Origin: Tannerella sp.
GTDB taxonomy: Bacteria > Bacteroidota > Bacteroidia > Bacteroidales > Tannerellaceae
Length of the DNA stretch: 46,642 bases
Direction of reading: 5' to 3'
NCBI GenBank assembly: GCA_031257565.1
Contig: JAIROL010000294.1
Coordinates: forward strand, 1 to 46,642
Part shown: piece by piece, positions 34,801 to 42,447 of the stretch
Layout of the letters: every line of letters starts with the position of its first letter
How positions within the stretch are numbered: the stretch's first letter is position 1
The notes under the pieces: generated by a model
The model's database searches: none
What the model saw: the letters and a program-made list of their open reading frames with translations, nothing else
What the model was told of the DNA's origin: nothing
Program-made: the position numbers and the translations under genes

Positions 34801-36586
34801 CATTGATGCGACTAATAACATCTTTCTTTTCCGGTATTTCACTCAAGCGCTCTTCCAATACTTTTACCACTCTATCCGTACTTTCCAGCGTGCTTCCCGT
34901 ACGCATTGTCACATAAACGTTAAAGCGGTCGGATTCCACTTCCTGATTCTGCTGTACGGTTGTTGCCAACGAAAATACAAGCGTTACGAAAAGCAGCGCA
35001 ATCGCGCCGAAAATCGTTACTCCCGGATTGCGCATACAACTCTTGAGAAGAACGAGATATATCTGTACAGGACGTTGCGACAAAGAAACCTTTTCATAAA
35101 AGACGCTGCCGCTCTTCTTATTACGCAGTATGACATACGCCGTCATGGGAATAAACAATAGCGCAACGGCCATAGATACCAGAAGCGTGGAAATAATAGA
35201 AACTCCGATATGATTACCAATGAGTTTTATCATAAAATTATCCGTGAAAACAAAAGGGATAAAAACGGTGATGGTCGTAAGGGTAGCCGCGACAATCGAA
35301 CGCCAAACCTCCGAAGCGCCCTGCGTAACGGAATGTTTGGGCGAAGATCCCGCCCCGGACAGCCGGTAAATATTTTCAAGCACGACGACGCTATTATCTA
35401 ACAACATCCCGACAGCAAGCGCCATTCCGACAAGCGTAAGACTGTTTATGGATATTCCCGCCGCATAAAAGAAATTAAAAGCCGTATATACGGATATCGG
35501 TATAGATAATGCGATAAAAAATACCAATCGTATGTTTTTAAGGAAAAACCATAATACAATAATAGCCAGCAACCCGCCAACCAAAGCCAGGTCAATAATC
35601 TGGTTGATATTGTTTTCCATTATTTCAGCGGTATTGGAATCGATGACAATCTCAACATCCATACTTTCCAGACGCTTATTCAGCTTGTCGATAACATCTA
35701 TCGTACGATGCGACAAATCGATCAGATTCGCCTGCGCGTCGTTCACCAGCGAGACCGAGATGGCTTCTTTTCCATTCACGCGGCTGAATGATGTTTCTTC
35801 TTTCAGGTCAAAGAATATAGTCGCCACATCTTTCAACAATACGGGTCCGGAGGCCACTACAATATTTTCAAGATCCGATACTTTGGTATATGATGAATTG
35901 ACATGGACAAAAAACTGGCTGTCTGATTCTTTCACATTGCCGACAAACGCTTTTTCCTGCGTATTACTGTTCAACAGGACGCTTATTCTTGAAGTAGTAA
36001 GGTTTAATGCTTTACATACTTCTTTATCCAGGCGGATTTCAATCGCTTTTCCCCGTCCGCCATACACATTCGCCGCCGCTACGCCATCAATATTTTCCAG
36101 TTCTGCGGTTATCTTTTCATCGACAACATTACGTACGCGGTCAACGCCCCCCGACCCACGCACCTGAAGCGTCATAAAGTTATTAGCCATCATTGCCATA
36201 TCCACTTTCTGAACACGCACAACAAAACCATCCGGAAGCGATGCGGATACTTCTTTCATCTTTTCCTCCAGTTTCAATGATGTAGCTTTGAAGTTAACAT
36301 TACTCTTAAAATCAATCTGTATGGAGGACTGGCGACTGCTTATCTCCGACTGTATTTTATCAACGCCTCCGATTGAGCTGATCGCGCCTTCAAGAGGAAT
36401 GATAACTTCCGATTCCACATAGGAAGGATCCATCTCCTGTTGCGAATTGACGGATACGAACAACATCGGCAGTTCCGCGTTAGGCAATAACTCTACGGGC
36501 AATTGCTTATACGACACATACCCAAGCAGGGTAAGCGCTATAAACAACATCGTTATTGTGATTCTTCTATTTAACAGAAAATTCAT
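31892..36586 (-). CDS. RND efflux pump fused to an ABC ATPase, with a membrane insertion in the ATPase domain
   Basis: The 1564-residue protein begins as a normal RND (AcrB-like) transporter: MNFLLNRRITITMLF, two periplasmic porter regions, and GMLLDNSVVVLENIY in TM4 keeping the first Asp of the proton relay. The RND part ends near residue 1045 with TM12. After two extra helices (about 1050-1095), the first strand of an ABC nucleotide-binding domain appears (VVRNLVKVYD, about 1107), then some 175 residues with four hydrophobic helices, and only then ALRGVSF, Walker A LLGPNGAGKST (about 1305), signature FSGGMKQR (about 1412), Walker B ILVVDEPTAGLD (about 1435), the H-loop FSTHI and the usual C-terminal domain. 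All ATPase residues look intact. An acidic EEEEEEE stretch lies near residue 780. The ATPase probably drives the 236-aa ABC-2 permease downstream. Confidence 0.9.
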   Translation of the reverse strand: MNFLLNRRITITMLFIALTLLGYVSYKQLPVELLPNAELPMLFVSVNSQQEMDPSYVESEVIIPLEGAISSIGGVDKIQSEISSRQSSIQIDFKSNVNFKATSLKLEEKMKEVSASLPDGFVVRVQKVDMAMMANNFMTLQVRGSGGVDRVRNVVDEKITAELENIDGVAAANVYGGRGKAIEIRLDKEVCKALNLTTSRISVLLNSNTQEKAFVGNVKESDSQFFVHVNSSYTKVSDLENIVVASGPVLLKDVATIFFDLKEETSFSRVNGKEAISVSLVNDAQANLIDLSHRTIDVIDKLNKRLESMDVEIVIDSNTAEIMENNINQIIDLALVGGLLAIIVLWFFLKNIRLVFFIALSIPISVYTAFNFFYAAGISINSLTLVGMALAVGMLLDNSVVVLENIYRLSGAGSSPKHSVTQGASEVWRSIVAATLTTITVFIPFVFTDNFMIKLIGNHIGVSIISTLLVSMAVALLFIPMTAYVILRNKKSGSVFYEKVSLSQRPVQIYLVLLKSCMRNPGVTIFGAIALLFVTLVFSLATTVQQNQEVESDRFNVYVTMRTGSTLESTDRVVKVLEERLSEIPEKKDVISRINEEEAVLTFVLQENYQKIGKRSISEIKSDVQSKMPNVEGAEIYVSDATGGQNRGGNMGGMVAFMSLLGIGDNQERVVIKGSDYDMMQLVAEDIRYYLDEQDFIRNSWVSYTRRQPEVRLNFDQILLTSYEITRANITAGLADLNTEYSSGTTFKVGEESYDIIIRDKTPEEEEEEEQKKQKTIGDLEAIQIANANGGLHSLKDIATVNRAFGRSRITRVNQDKQLEVRYNFIRSVEQSKSLLEGYRADIDQLVANYNLPSGVAIEVIHEEDRFADFKFLIVAAFILIFMILACVFESVSTPFVLLFSIPLAAIGSLLALLMTGNSLLSANTLTGFLILLGVVVNNGIILIDYANILRKRGFRRERALMTAGLSRIRPILITSITTIIAMLPLAMGDSEYAGAIGAPFAITVIGGLAFSTLLTLAIIPTVAMGLENTLVWYRALSRKMKALHLILIVVGIACIYLYIDELLWQSFYLVALVILVPGVTYFAQTSLRRAKSDVVDKEQEIHIVVRNLVKVYDRAGRFSRQWNSGLELRKRLGLSSEYHSLKDFIGVSWQFVLWGFGIYFTYFYVENKLWSFFLSFAIYASTLYLWRKIRTYLFYRFSGSRAVKYINRIIFWSIPPLILFGMYKKLDNLPMTAIIGFLWAVGIAIYITSRYLYEKDINIERVSGRFAGLRRSYFRMAKSVPLIGKRRRPFKALRGVSFDIKTGMFGLLGPNGAGKSTLMRIVTGIFEQSYGSIWINGLDTRIYREELQSLIGFLPQEFGAYENMSSWEFLDYQAIMKGLTDGKMRNERLEYVLKAVHMYERKDDKIGSFSGGMKQRIGIALILLHLPRILVVDEPTAGLDPRERIRFRNLLVELSKDRVVIFSTHIIEDISSSCNQVVVINKGELKYFGEPVGMVGMAVGKVWQFLIDKESFESQLDKSLVVYNIQEGDMIQVRYLSKEQPYADAVQVEANLEDAYLCLLKNM

Positions 36587-36610
36587 TCTTTTTCCTTCAC
36601 TCTGTTTATA

Positions 36611-39600
36611 TTATTGTTCCGTCTCCGGATGTGTTTTATTCACACGATGTTTCATCCGTTCAAAGACATAGTAAACGCACGGAATAACGACTAAGCTCAT
36701 CAGTGTCGAGGTAATCAAACCTCCGATAACGGCTATCGCCATCGACGAACGCAAAGCGGCCCCTTCCCCAATATTAAATGACATTGGCAACAATGCCAGG
36801 ATGGTTGTCAAACTTGTCATAATAATAGGACGGATACGCTGTTGTCCGGCCTGTACAATGGCGTCCGTAAGACTCTTCTCTGTTTTCAGCTGATTAATGC
36901 GTCCTACCAGAATAATTGAGTTATTTACTGCAATACCGGTCAGCATGATAATACCGATAACGCCCATTATATTGATTGTCGTACCTGTAATCAGAAACAT
37001 CAGGATAGCGCCGACAAGAGCAAGCGGTATCGTCAACAGGATTGTGAACGGATGCAACAACGACTCAAACTGAGACGCCAGCACCATATAAACAAGTACT
37101 ACGGACAAAAGCAATGCAAACATAAGACTGCTCATCGACTCCTGACGTTTTTCTTCTTCTCCCGTAACGGTAATCGAATAATTTGCCGGAAGATTTATTT
37201 CACGAACAGCCTGACGTATCTGTTGAGCAACCTTATCCAGTGATTTGCCGGCATCTTTATCGGCCAGGACCTTATTAATGCGGCTCTGGTTCCGGCGGAA
37301 AATCTCTTTCGGGGCCAACGAGCTTTCAATTGTCGCTATTTCACGCAAACGAAATTCCTGATTTCCGTTTTTGATAATGATATCTTGCAAATCTTTCACC
37401 GTAACATCCGGTACTTTTATTACGATATCGCGCATCTCTCCTTTATAATCCATTTTCCCGACGTCGCGTCCCTGCAACTGTTGTTTAAGTTGCTCAATAA
37501 CCGTCGAAACAGTAATATTATTAATTCCCGCCATGGTACGATCGATAGAAACGATTAGTTCGGGAGCTCCGTCCGCCATCGACGATTTGATATTGTAGAT
37601 ACCGTCTATCGCTTCCATTCTTATCAGGACTTCGTCCGTAATAGCAGCAATCTCATCCAAATCTTCGCCTTTCACTTCAACAACTATCGGCGCATCTTCA
37701 TCTCCGAACAACGAACTTAAAGAATTATCTTCCTGCTTAAATGCAAGCTCCAGTCCTTCAATATTATTCGTGGCTTCGACAAAACGCGCTATAACCGTTT
37801 CCGGAGGTAATGGCGACGATTTCGACAAGACTACTTTCATCATAGCCGTATGCTCGCCTTCGAAGACTTCGTTTTCCGACGAACCTTCGCCAACATGACT
37901 GTACACCGTACATAAACTATCTCCGCTTATCGTATTAATCAGATACTCCAGATTACTAACGACTACGTTGGTACGCTCTATACGCGTACCTTCCGGCAAC
38001 TTTGCCGATATCGAAAATGCGCGACTTTCGGAACGGGGAAGAAACTCCGTTCCCACAAACGGAAGAAAGATTATCGTACCTGTTAACAACAATACGGAAA
38101 TTCCGATTATCATCCAGCGACGTTTCAATAAAGAGGACAACGCATCGCTATACCATTTAAACCGGATAGAATTTGTTTCTGTCTTCACATTTTTCCGCCC
38201 GGATAATTTATCATACAACATCGGTATCACAAGTAAAGCGACAAACAACGATGATATCAGCGAAAATGCAACCGTCCATGCCTGATCTTTAAACAATTCC
38301 CCCGAAGCGCCGTGAAGATAGACTATCGGCAGAAAAACTACGATCGTAGTCAGCGTAGAGGCAGTAACGGCTCCCGATACTTCCGATGTGCCCGTGATAA
38401 TCGACTCATTCCGGCTAAGTCCGCGTTCATGGTTCCGAAAAATACTTTCTATCACAACAATTGCATTGTCGACAAGCATACCTCCGCCTAATGCCAGGCC
38501 GCTTAAAGTCATCACATTAAGCGTCAAACCGTTAAAGTACATCAGATTAAATGTAGCAATAATAGATACCGGAATAGACAAACTGACTATCAGTGTCGTT
38601 CCGATGCGGCGAAGAAAAACGAACAACACCAGTACGGCAAGAACCATACCCAGGACCGCGCTGCTTTTAACCTCGTCAATCGCCTGTTTTATAAATGTTC
38701 CCTGATTACCGACGACCTGAAATTTATAGCCCGGCAACGCCTGCTCGATAGTACCCAGTTGACGGGCGATAAGGTCTACCACCCGCACCGTATTATATTG
38801 CATTTCCTTGTAAATAGACAATCCGATGCAACGTTCCCCGTTGATACGGACAATATTTTCAGGACGCGCGTTTTCAAATTTTACGGTAGCCACTTCCCGC
38901 AGATACAAAGGAGCTTTACTGTTGCTTTCGGATGAAGCGGAGTAGGAGGAGGATGAACCGGTTGCAGCGTTTGTTCCCGTCGCGGACGCTTCTGTCGATT
39001 TATAACTGACAATCAGGTTTTCAAAATCAGCTTCGGAGGTAAACAGCGATGAACTTTTCACCAGATACTGCAAACCGAGTTCACTCACGCGCCCTCCTGA
39101 AATGCTCTGATTATTAGCTTCTATCCGTGAAGATATATCTTCCATTGTCAACCCGAACGCGCTTAACTTATAGGGGTCTGTTTTTATGGTCAGCACAGGA
39201 AGTTCCTGTCCGGAAAGCGACACTTCGGCCACGCCTTCGAGACGTATCAGTTCATTTCGGATATAACTCTCCGCCATTTTGCGTAATTCCGCCATATCCG
39301 TTATAGAACGGTGGGACATGGCAACAAGTACTACCGGCGCGGTATTAGGGTCATGTTGCGTAATATTGACAGACTCGATATCCGTATTCCGGGAAAAGGG
39401 ACTCATCGCTTTCTGAAGATCGAGAAAAGCCTCATCCATATCTTTGTTCTGGACATACTCAACCGTGATACGCGCGGAGCCGGCTTTAATAACCGACGAC
39501 ACCTGTGTCACGTCGCTCTGACGTATGGCCATCGACTCCATGTTTTCCACAAACATTTTCTCGATTTCTTCCGGCGGACGCTCTCCCGCTTCAATCTCAA

Positions 39601-39742
39601 CAAAGAGACGCGGAGAATCCATATCGGGCAATAAATCCACGTTCAGCCGGTCGTAAGAAATCTTTCCCAGTAAGAGGATTGCCAATACAATCATACTTAT
39701 GGTAACATGATTTTTTACCGCAAAGGCGACTATTTTTCTCAT
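36611..39742 (-). CDS. RND efflux transporter, inner-membrane pump (1043 aa)
   Basis: A full-length HAE-type RND protein: N-terminal amphipathic helix, TM1, porter domain, TM2-6 with GGGMLVDNAIVVIES (the first relay Asp retained, Asn in the second position), a second porter loop, and TM7-12 with GIAVNNSIILVGRIN. It exports compounds from the periplasm using proton (or Na+) flow, with the adaptor and TolC-like protein encoded just upstream. A serine-rich insertion (about residues 250-275, TGSSSSYSASSESNS) sits in the porter region. It lies 24 nt before the RND-ABC fusion gene; two different RND pumps with a single adaptor recall heteromeric pumps such as MdtBC. Confidence 0.95.
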   Translation of the reverse strand: MRKIVAFAVKNHVTISMIVLAILLLGKISYDRLNVDLLPDMDSPRLFVEIEAGERPPEEIEKMFVENMESMAIRQSDVTQVSSVIKAGSARITVEYVQNKDMDEAFLDLQKAMSPFSRNTDIESVNITQHDPNTAPVVLVAMSHRSITDMAELRKMAESYIRNELIRLEGVAEVSLSGQELPVLTIKTDPYKLSAFGLTMEDISSRIEANNQSISGGRVSELGLQYLVKSSSLFTSEADFENLIVSYKSTEASATGTNAATGSSSSYSASSESNSKAPLYLREVATVKFENARPENIVRINGERCIGLSIYKEMQYNTVRVVDLIARQLGTIEQALPGYKFQVVGNQGTFIKQAIDEVKSSAVLGMVLAVLVLFVFLRRIGTTLIVSLSIPVSIIATFNLMYFNGLTLNVMTLSGLALGGGMLVDNAIVVIESIFRNHERGLSRNESIITGTSEVSGAVTASTLTTIVVFLPIVYLHGASGELFKDQAWTVAFSLISSLFVALLVIPMLYDKLSGRKNVKTETNSIRFKWYSDALSSLLKRRWMIIGISVLLLTGTIIFLPFVGTEFLPRSESRAFSISAKLPEGTRIERTNVVVSNLEYLINTISGDSLCTVYSHVGEGSSENEVFEGEHTAMMKVVLSKSSPLPPETVIARFVEATNNIEGLELAFKQEDNSLSSLFGDEDAPIVVEVKGEDLDEIAAITDEVLIRMEAIDGIYNIKSSMADGAPELIVSIDRTMAGINNITVSTVIEQLKQQLQGRDVGKMDYKGEMRDIVIKVPDVTVKDLQDIIIKNGNQEFRLREIATIESSLAPKEIFRRNQSRINKVLADKDAGKSLDKVAQQIRQAVREINLPANYSITVTGEEEKRQESMSSLMFALLLSVVLVYMVLASQFESLLHPFTILLTIPLALVGAILMFLITGTTINIMGVIGIIMLTGIAVNNSIILVGRINQLKTEKSLTDAIVQAGQQRIRPIIMTSLTTILALLPMSFNIGEGAALRSSMAIAVIGGLITSTLMSLVVIPCVYYVFERMKHRVNKTHPETEQ

Positions 39743-39786
39743 TTAATACGCAAACTTAAAATGTAAATAAAGTTATCATTACCAGC

Positions 39787-40839
39787 CTATTTAAGCGCCT
39801 TGACACGACTATTTTCACGCAATGTTTCGTATCCCCTGACGACAAGGTTATCATTTTCGTTCAGGCCTTCGGTTACCTGAATATAATCTTCATCTTCAAG
39901 CCCCGTTTTTATATTACGTACAATTGCCGTATTTTTCTCCACAATATAAACATATTTCCGGTTTCTGCTGGAAAGGACAACATCTTTCGGTATAATAATC
40001 ACACTATCAGCCTTATCGACAACCACATCGGCTTTTACAAACATTCCGGGACGTAATTTCAGACCTGTATTATCAATAGAGATTTTCCCTTTGAATGTAC
40101 GCGTTTCAATACTTATCGCAGGCGACAATTCGCTGATAACTCCCCGTAACGTATCCTCCGGCATTGTATAATGAGTAATATATACCGGTTGATTCGGTTT
40201 GATATATTCGATTGTACTTTCCGGAAGATTTATATCCATATACATACGCGCATAATCCATTATTCCAACCATCGGTTGCCCTTGTGCAACTCTTCCGTCC
40301 GTCGTATAATGAGGTAAAGAAACGATCACGCCATCGAAAGGCGCCGTAATATTCATTTTTTCAAGATTGAGGCGCGCATTATCAAGGTCATAACGCGCAT
40401 TAGTCACTCTCACTTCGGTATTACGCATTTCACTGAGAGTGACTCCGCCTTTCTCGTACAGCGCTTTTTGCTTGGTCTGCTCCTGATCCGCAATATCGAG
40501 CGTTAGTTTTTTAGACTCCAGCGCTATACCATTCTCATATTCTTTATCTTCAAGACGGATAATAAGCTGGCCTTTCTTAACCGTATCGCCTAATTTATAC
40601 GGTTTACCGGTTCTGGAGTTCGTCTGAAGTTTATACATGCCACTCATCTCGGAATTAAGTTCCACGCTGTATGTAGCCTGCGCCGTTCCGGTGGTATTAA
40701 TCAACTTGCTGATAGAGCCTTTTTTCAGTTCCTGTACAGATACGGGCGTTTCGATATCGTTCGGATTACTTTGTGGCTGATTGTTACATGCTGTCAGTAA
40801 AACAATCATTGCCGCGGATAATAAACTTCTGTATTTCAT
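39787..40839 (-). CDS. Periplasmic adaptor (membrane fusion protein), lipoprotein
   Basis: The 350-residue HlyD/AcrA-type protein has a lipobox (IVLLTAC) and the expected order: beta-barrel strand, a lipoyl half-motif (YKLGDTVKKGQLIIRLED), an alpha-hairpin of about 55 residues, the second lipoyl half (ITAPFDGVIVSL), the barrel domain (ARMYMDINLPES) and the membrane-proximal domain at the end. It links the RND pump(s) to the TolC-like channel. It is the only adaptor in the cluster, so it presumably serves both RND proteins. Gaps to neighbours are 35 and 44 nt. Confidence 0.94.
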   Translation of the reverse strand: MKYRSLLSAAMIVLLTACNNQPQSNPNDIETPVSVQELKKGSISKLINTTGTAQATYSVELNSEMSGMYKLQTNSRTGKPYKLGDTVKKGQLIIRLEDKEYENGIALESKKLTLDIADQEQTKQKALYEKGGVTLSEMRNTEVRVTNARYDLDNARLNLEKMNITAPFDGVIVSLPHYTTDGRVAQGQPMVGIMDYARMYMDINLPESTIEYIKPNQPVYITHYTMPEDTLRGVISELSPAISIETRTFKGKISIDNTGLKLRPGMFVKADVVVDKADSVIIIPKDVVLSSRNRKYVYIVEKNTAIVRNIKTGLEDEDYIQVTEGLNENDNLVVRGYETLRENSRVKALK

Positions 40840-40874
40840 TCTGTAAATATTTTAATTTTCAACCTTTGTAAACC

Positions 40875-42368
40875 TTAATCCTTGTTATCCAACTCTTTCA
40901 CCGGAACGATCGGCGCTCCTTTCTCAAAATCATAGAGAGAAAGAATCTTCAGATTCAACAGTTCTATTTTATAATTGATAAGCGTCTGCGAGTATGTAAT
41001 CTTTTTGTTGGAAAGCTGTGTCTGAAACTGACTGATTTCCATACCCGTAAGATCGCCTTCACGATATCTTGTCAGATTCAGGTCGTAAGTAAGCTGCGCG
41101 TTACGGACATTCTTCTCCGCTATACTTATTTGTGTGCGAAGATTTTCCAGTCTGCGCCATACCTGACGAATATTCAGTTCTATATCAATTTTTTCGTTTT
41201 CATGCTGCAACTTAGCGATTGTCCGGGCTGTCTTTTGCGCTCTCACGCGCGCCTTTTTTTCTCCCCAGTCGAATATCGGAACCGTAAAGCTTACGGTAAC
41301 TCTCGGATTCTGGGTCGGATTATCATATATATTCGCAAACTTTTCATGATCGCCGATGATACCGACCGACAGAGAGACGTCTCCCTTAAATTCGCTAAGA
41401 CCCTTCGTTTGAATCATCTGTAAATCGGAAAGTTCTATATCTATCTCACGCTGACGCAGTTCCATTCGCGAATGCAATCCGCTTTGAACAGCCTGATCCA
41501 GATTAATAGATACCGGATCCACTTTGATATCCGCCTTCACATTTATACTTTGACTAAGCGACATACCTAACGTTTGTTTCAGTTCATCTTTCGCATTCTC
41601 AAGCGTAACAATACGCTCTTCCACAGAAGATTGCGCAGTGGCAAAATTTACTTCCGCCTGATAAAGCTCCTCCTTTGCCGACAAATCCGCTTCTACTTTA
41701 TTTTTGATTATCTCATAGCTCTGCTTTGCATTTTCATATTCCTCATGGCTTATTTCCAGGTTACTCTGAGCCATATAAACGGCATAGAACTGATTGGTAA
41801 TACTTCTCTCCGTATTAAGACGTTGCAAAGCATAGCTTATTCCCGCATTTTCATAATCATATTCTATCCGTTTGAGTTCCATTTTGCGACGGTTATACGT
41901 AAAAATAGGCTGATTAAGACGAAGATAAAGATCATTGCTGAAAGCTTTATTGCTGTTATCTGCGCCTTCGACCGTAGATTGATTATCCTGCCATCCGAAC
42001 GTATTGATTAGAGAAATCTCTCCGTCCGTAAACAGGATCGGTTGCGTAACCTGAAACGTACCGCTTGAATTAAACCGCTCATTCGTATACCATTGCGACA
42101 AACGATTATCAAAACTACGCGTCTTGGTATAACCGACAGGATTGAGGTTGAGCGAGAACTGCGATTTCAGGGACGCCCGCTGCGCAACAAGATTCTGCTG
42201 ATATCTCTCCAGATTCAACTTTGAAGTTATCAGCGTCGGATTATTTTCTTCCGCTATATCCAACGCCTGCTCTATTGTAATCGATTCCTGTGCGAACGAG
42301 AACAATGGTAATCCTGCAAGAAGAATTATTGCGCAGGCCAATTTTACCCATAACTGTCTATTTTTCAT
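40875..42368 (-). CDS. TolC-like outer membrane efflux channel
   Basis: The 497-residue protein has a signal peptide (MKNRQLWVKLACAIILLAG, cleavage after FA) and two OEP repeats (about 30-220 and 250-450) rich in coiled-coil heptads, e.g. YENAKQSYEIIKNKVE and LENAKDELKQTLG. It would form a trimeric duct across the outer membrane and periplasm. It is the third product of the cluster and lies directly before the adaptor gene in transcription order. A hairpin in the 79-nt gap upstream may modulate its expression. Confidence 0.94.
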   Translation of the reverse strand: MKNRQLWVKLACAIILLAGLPLFSFAQESITIEQALDIAEENNPTLITSKLNLERYQQNLVAQRASLKSQFSLNLNPVGYTKTRSFDNRLSQWYTNERFNSSGTFQVTQPILFTDGEISLINTFGWQDNQSTVEGADNSNKAFSNDLYLRLNQPIFTYNRRKMELKRIEYDYENAGISYALQRLNTERSITNQFYAVYMAQSNLEISHEEYENAKQSYEIIKNKVEADLSAKEELYQAEVNFATAQSSVEERIVTLENAKDELKQTLGMSLSQSINVKADIKVDPVSINLDQAVQSGLHSRMELRQREIDIELSDLQMIQTKGLSEFKGDVSLSVGIIGDHEKFANIYDNPTQNPRVTVSFTVPIFDWGEKKARVRAQKTARTIAKLQHENEKIDIELNIRQVWRRLENLRTQISIAEKNVRNAQLTYDLNLTRYREGDLTGMEISQFQTQLSNKKITYSQTLINYKIELLNLKILSLYDFEKGAPIVPVKELDNKD

Positions 42369-42392
42369 AATCTTTCATTTTAAAAATACGCT

Positions 42393-42431
42393 ATACTTTT
42401 TTCTTGCTGAAAAAGTATCAAAAAAGCAAGA
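42393..42431 (-). other. Alternative hairpins between the giant permease and tolC-like genes
   Basis: ATACTTTTT (42393-42401) can pair with AAAAAGTAT (42410-42418), while TCTTGCT (42402-42408), which forms part of that loop, can pair with AGCAAGA (42425-42431). The two stems exclude each other. It may be a partial terminator or a processing site between the cistrons. Confidence 0.4.
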
Positions 42432-42447
42432 CTTTGCGTACTTCGCA

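Noticed and set aside
34208-35161. Plus-strand ORFs of 93 and 205 aa inside the RND-ABC gene
   Set aside because: They are antisense shadows of a clearly coding RND transporter, with no domain pattern or promoter.
36586-36611. Loss of the second Asp (DN instead of DD) in TM4 of both RND proteins as a sign of inactivity
   Set aside because: Many functional RND proteins have Asn at that position while keeping the first Asp, so this does not indicate a defect.
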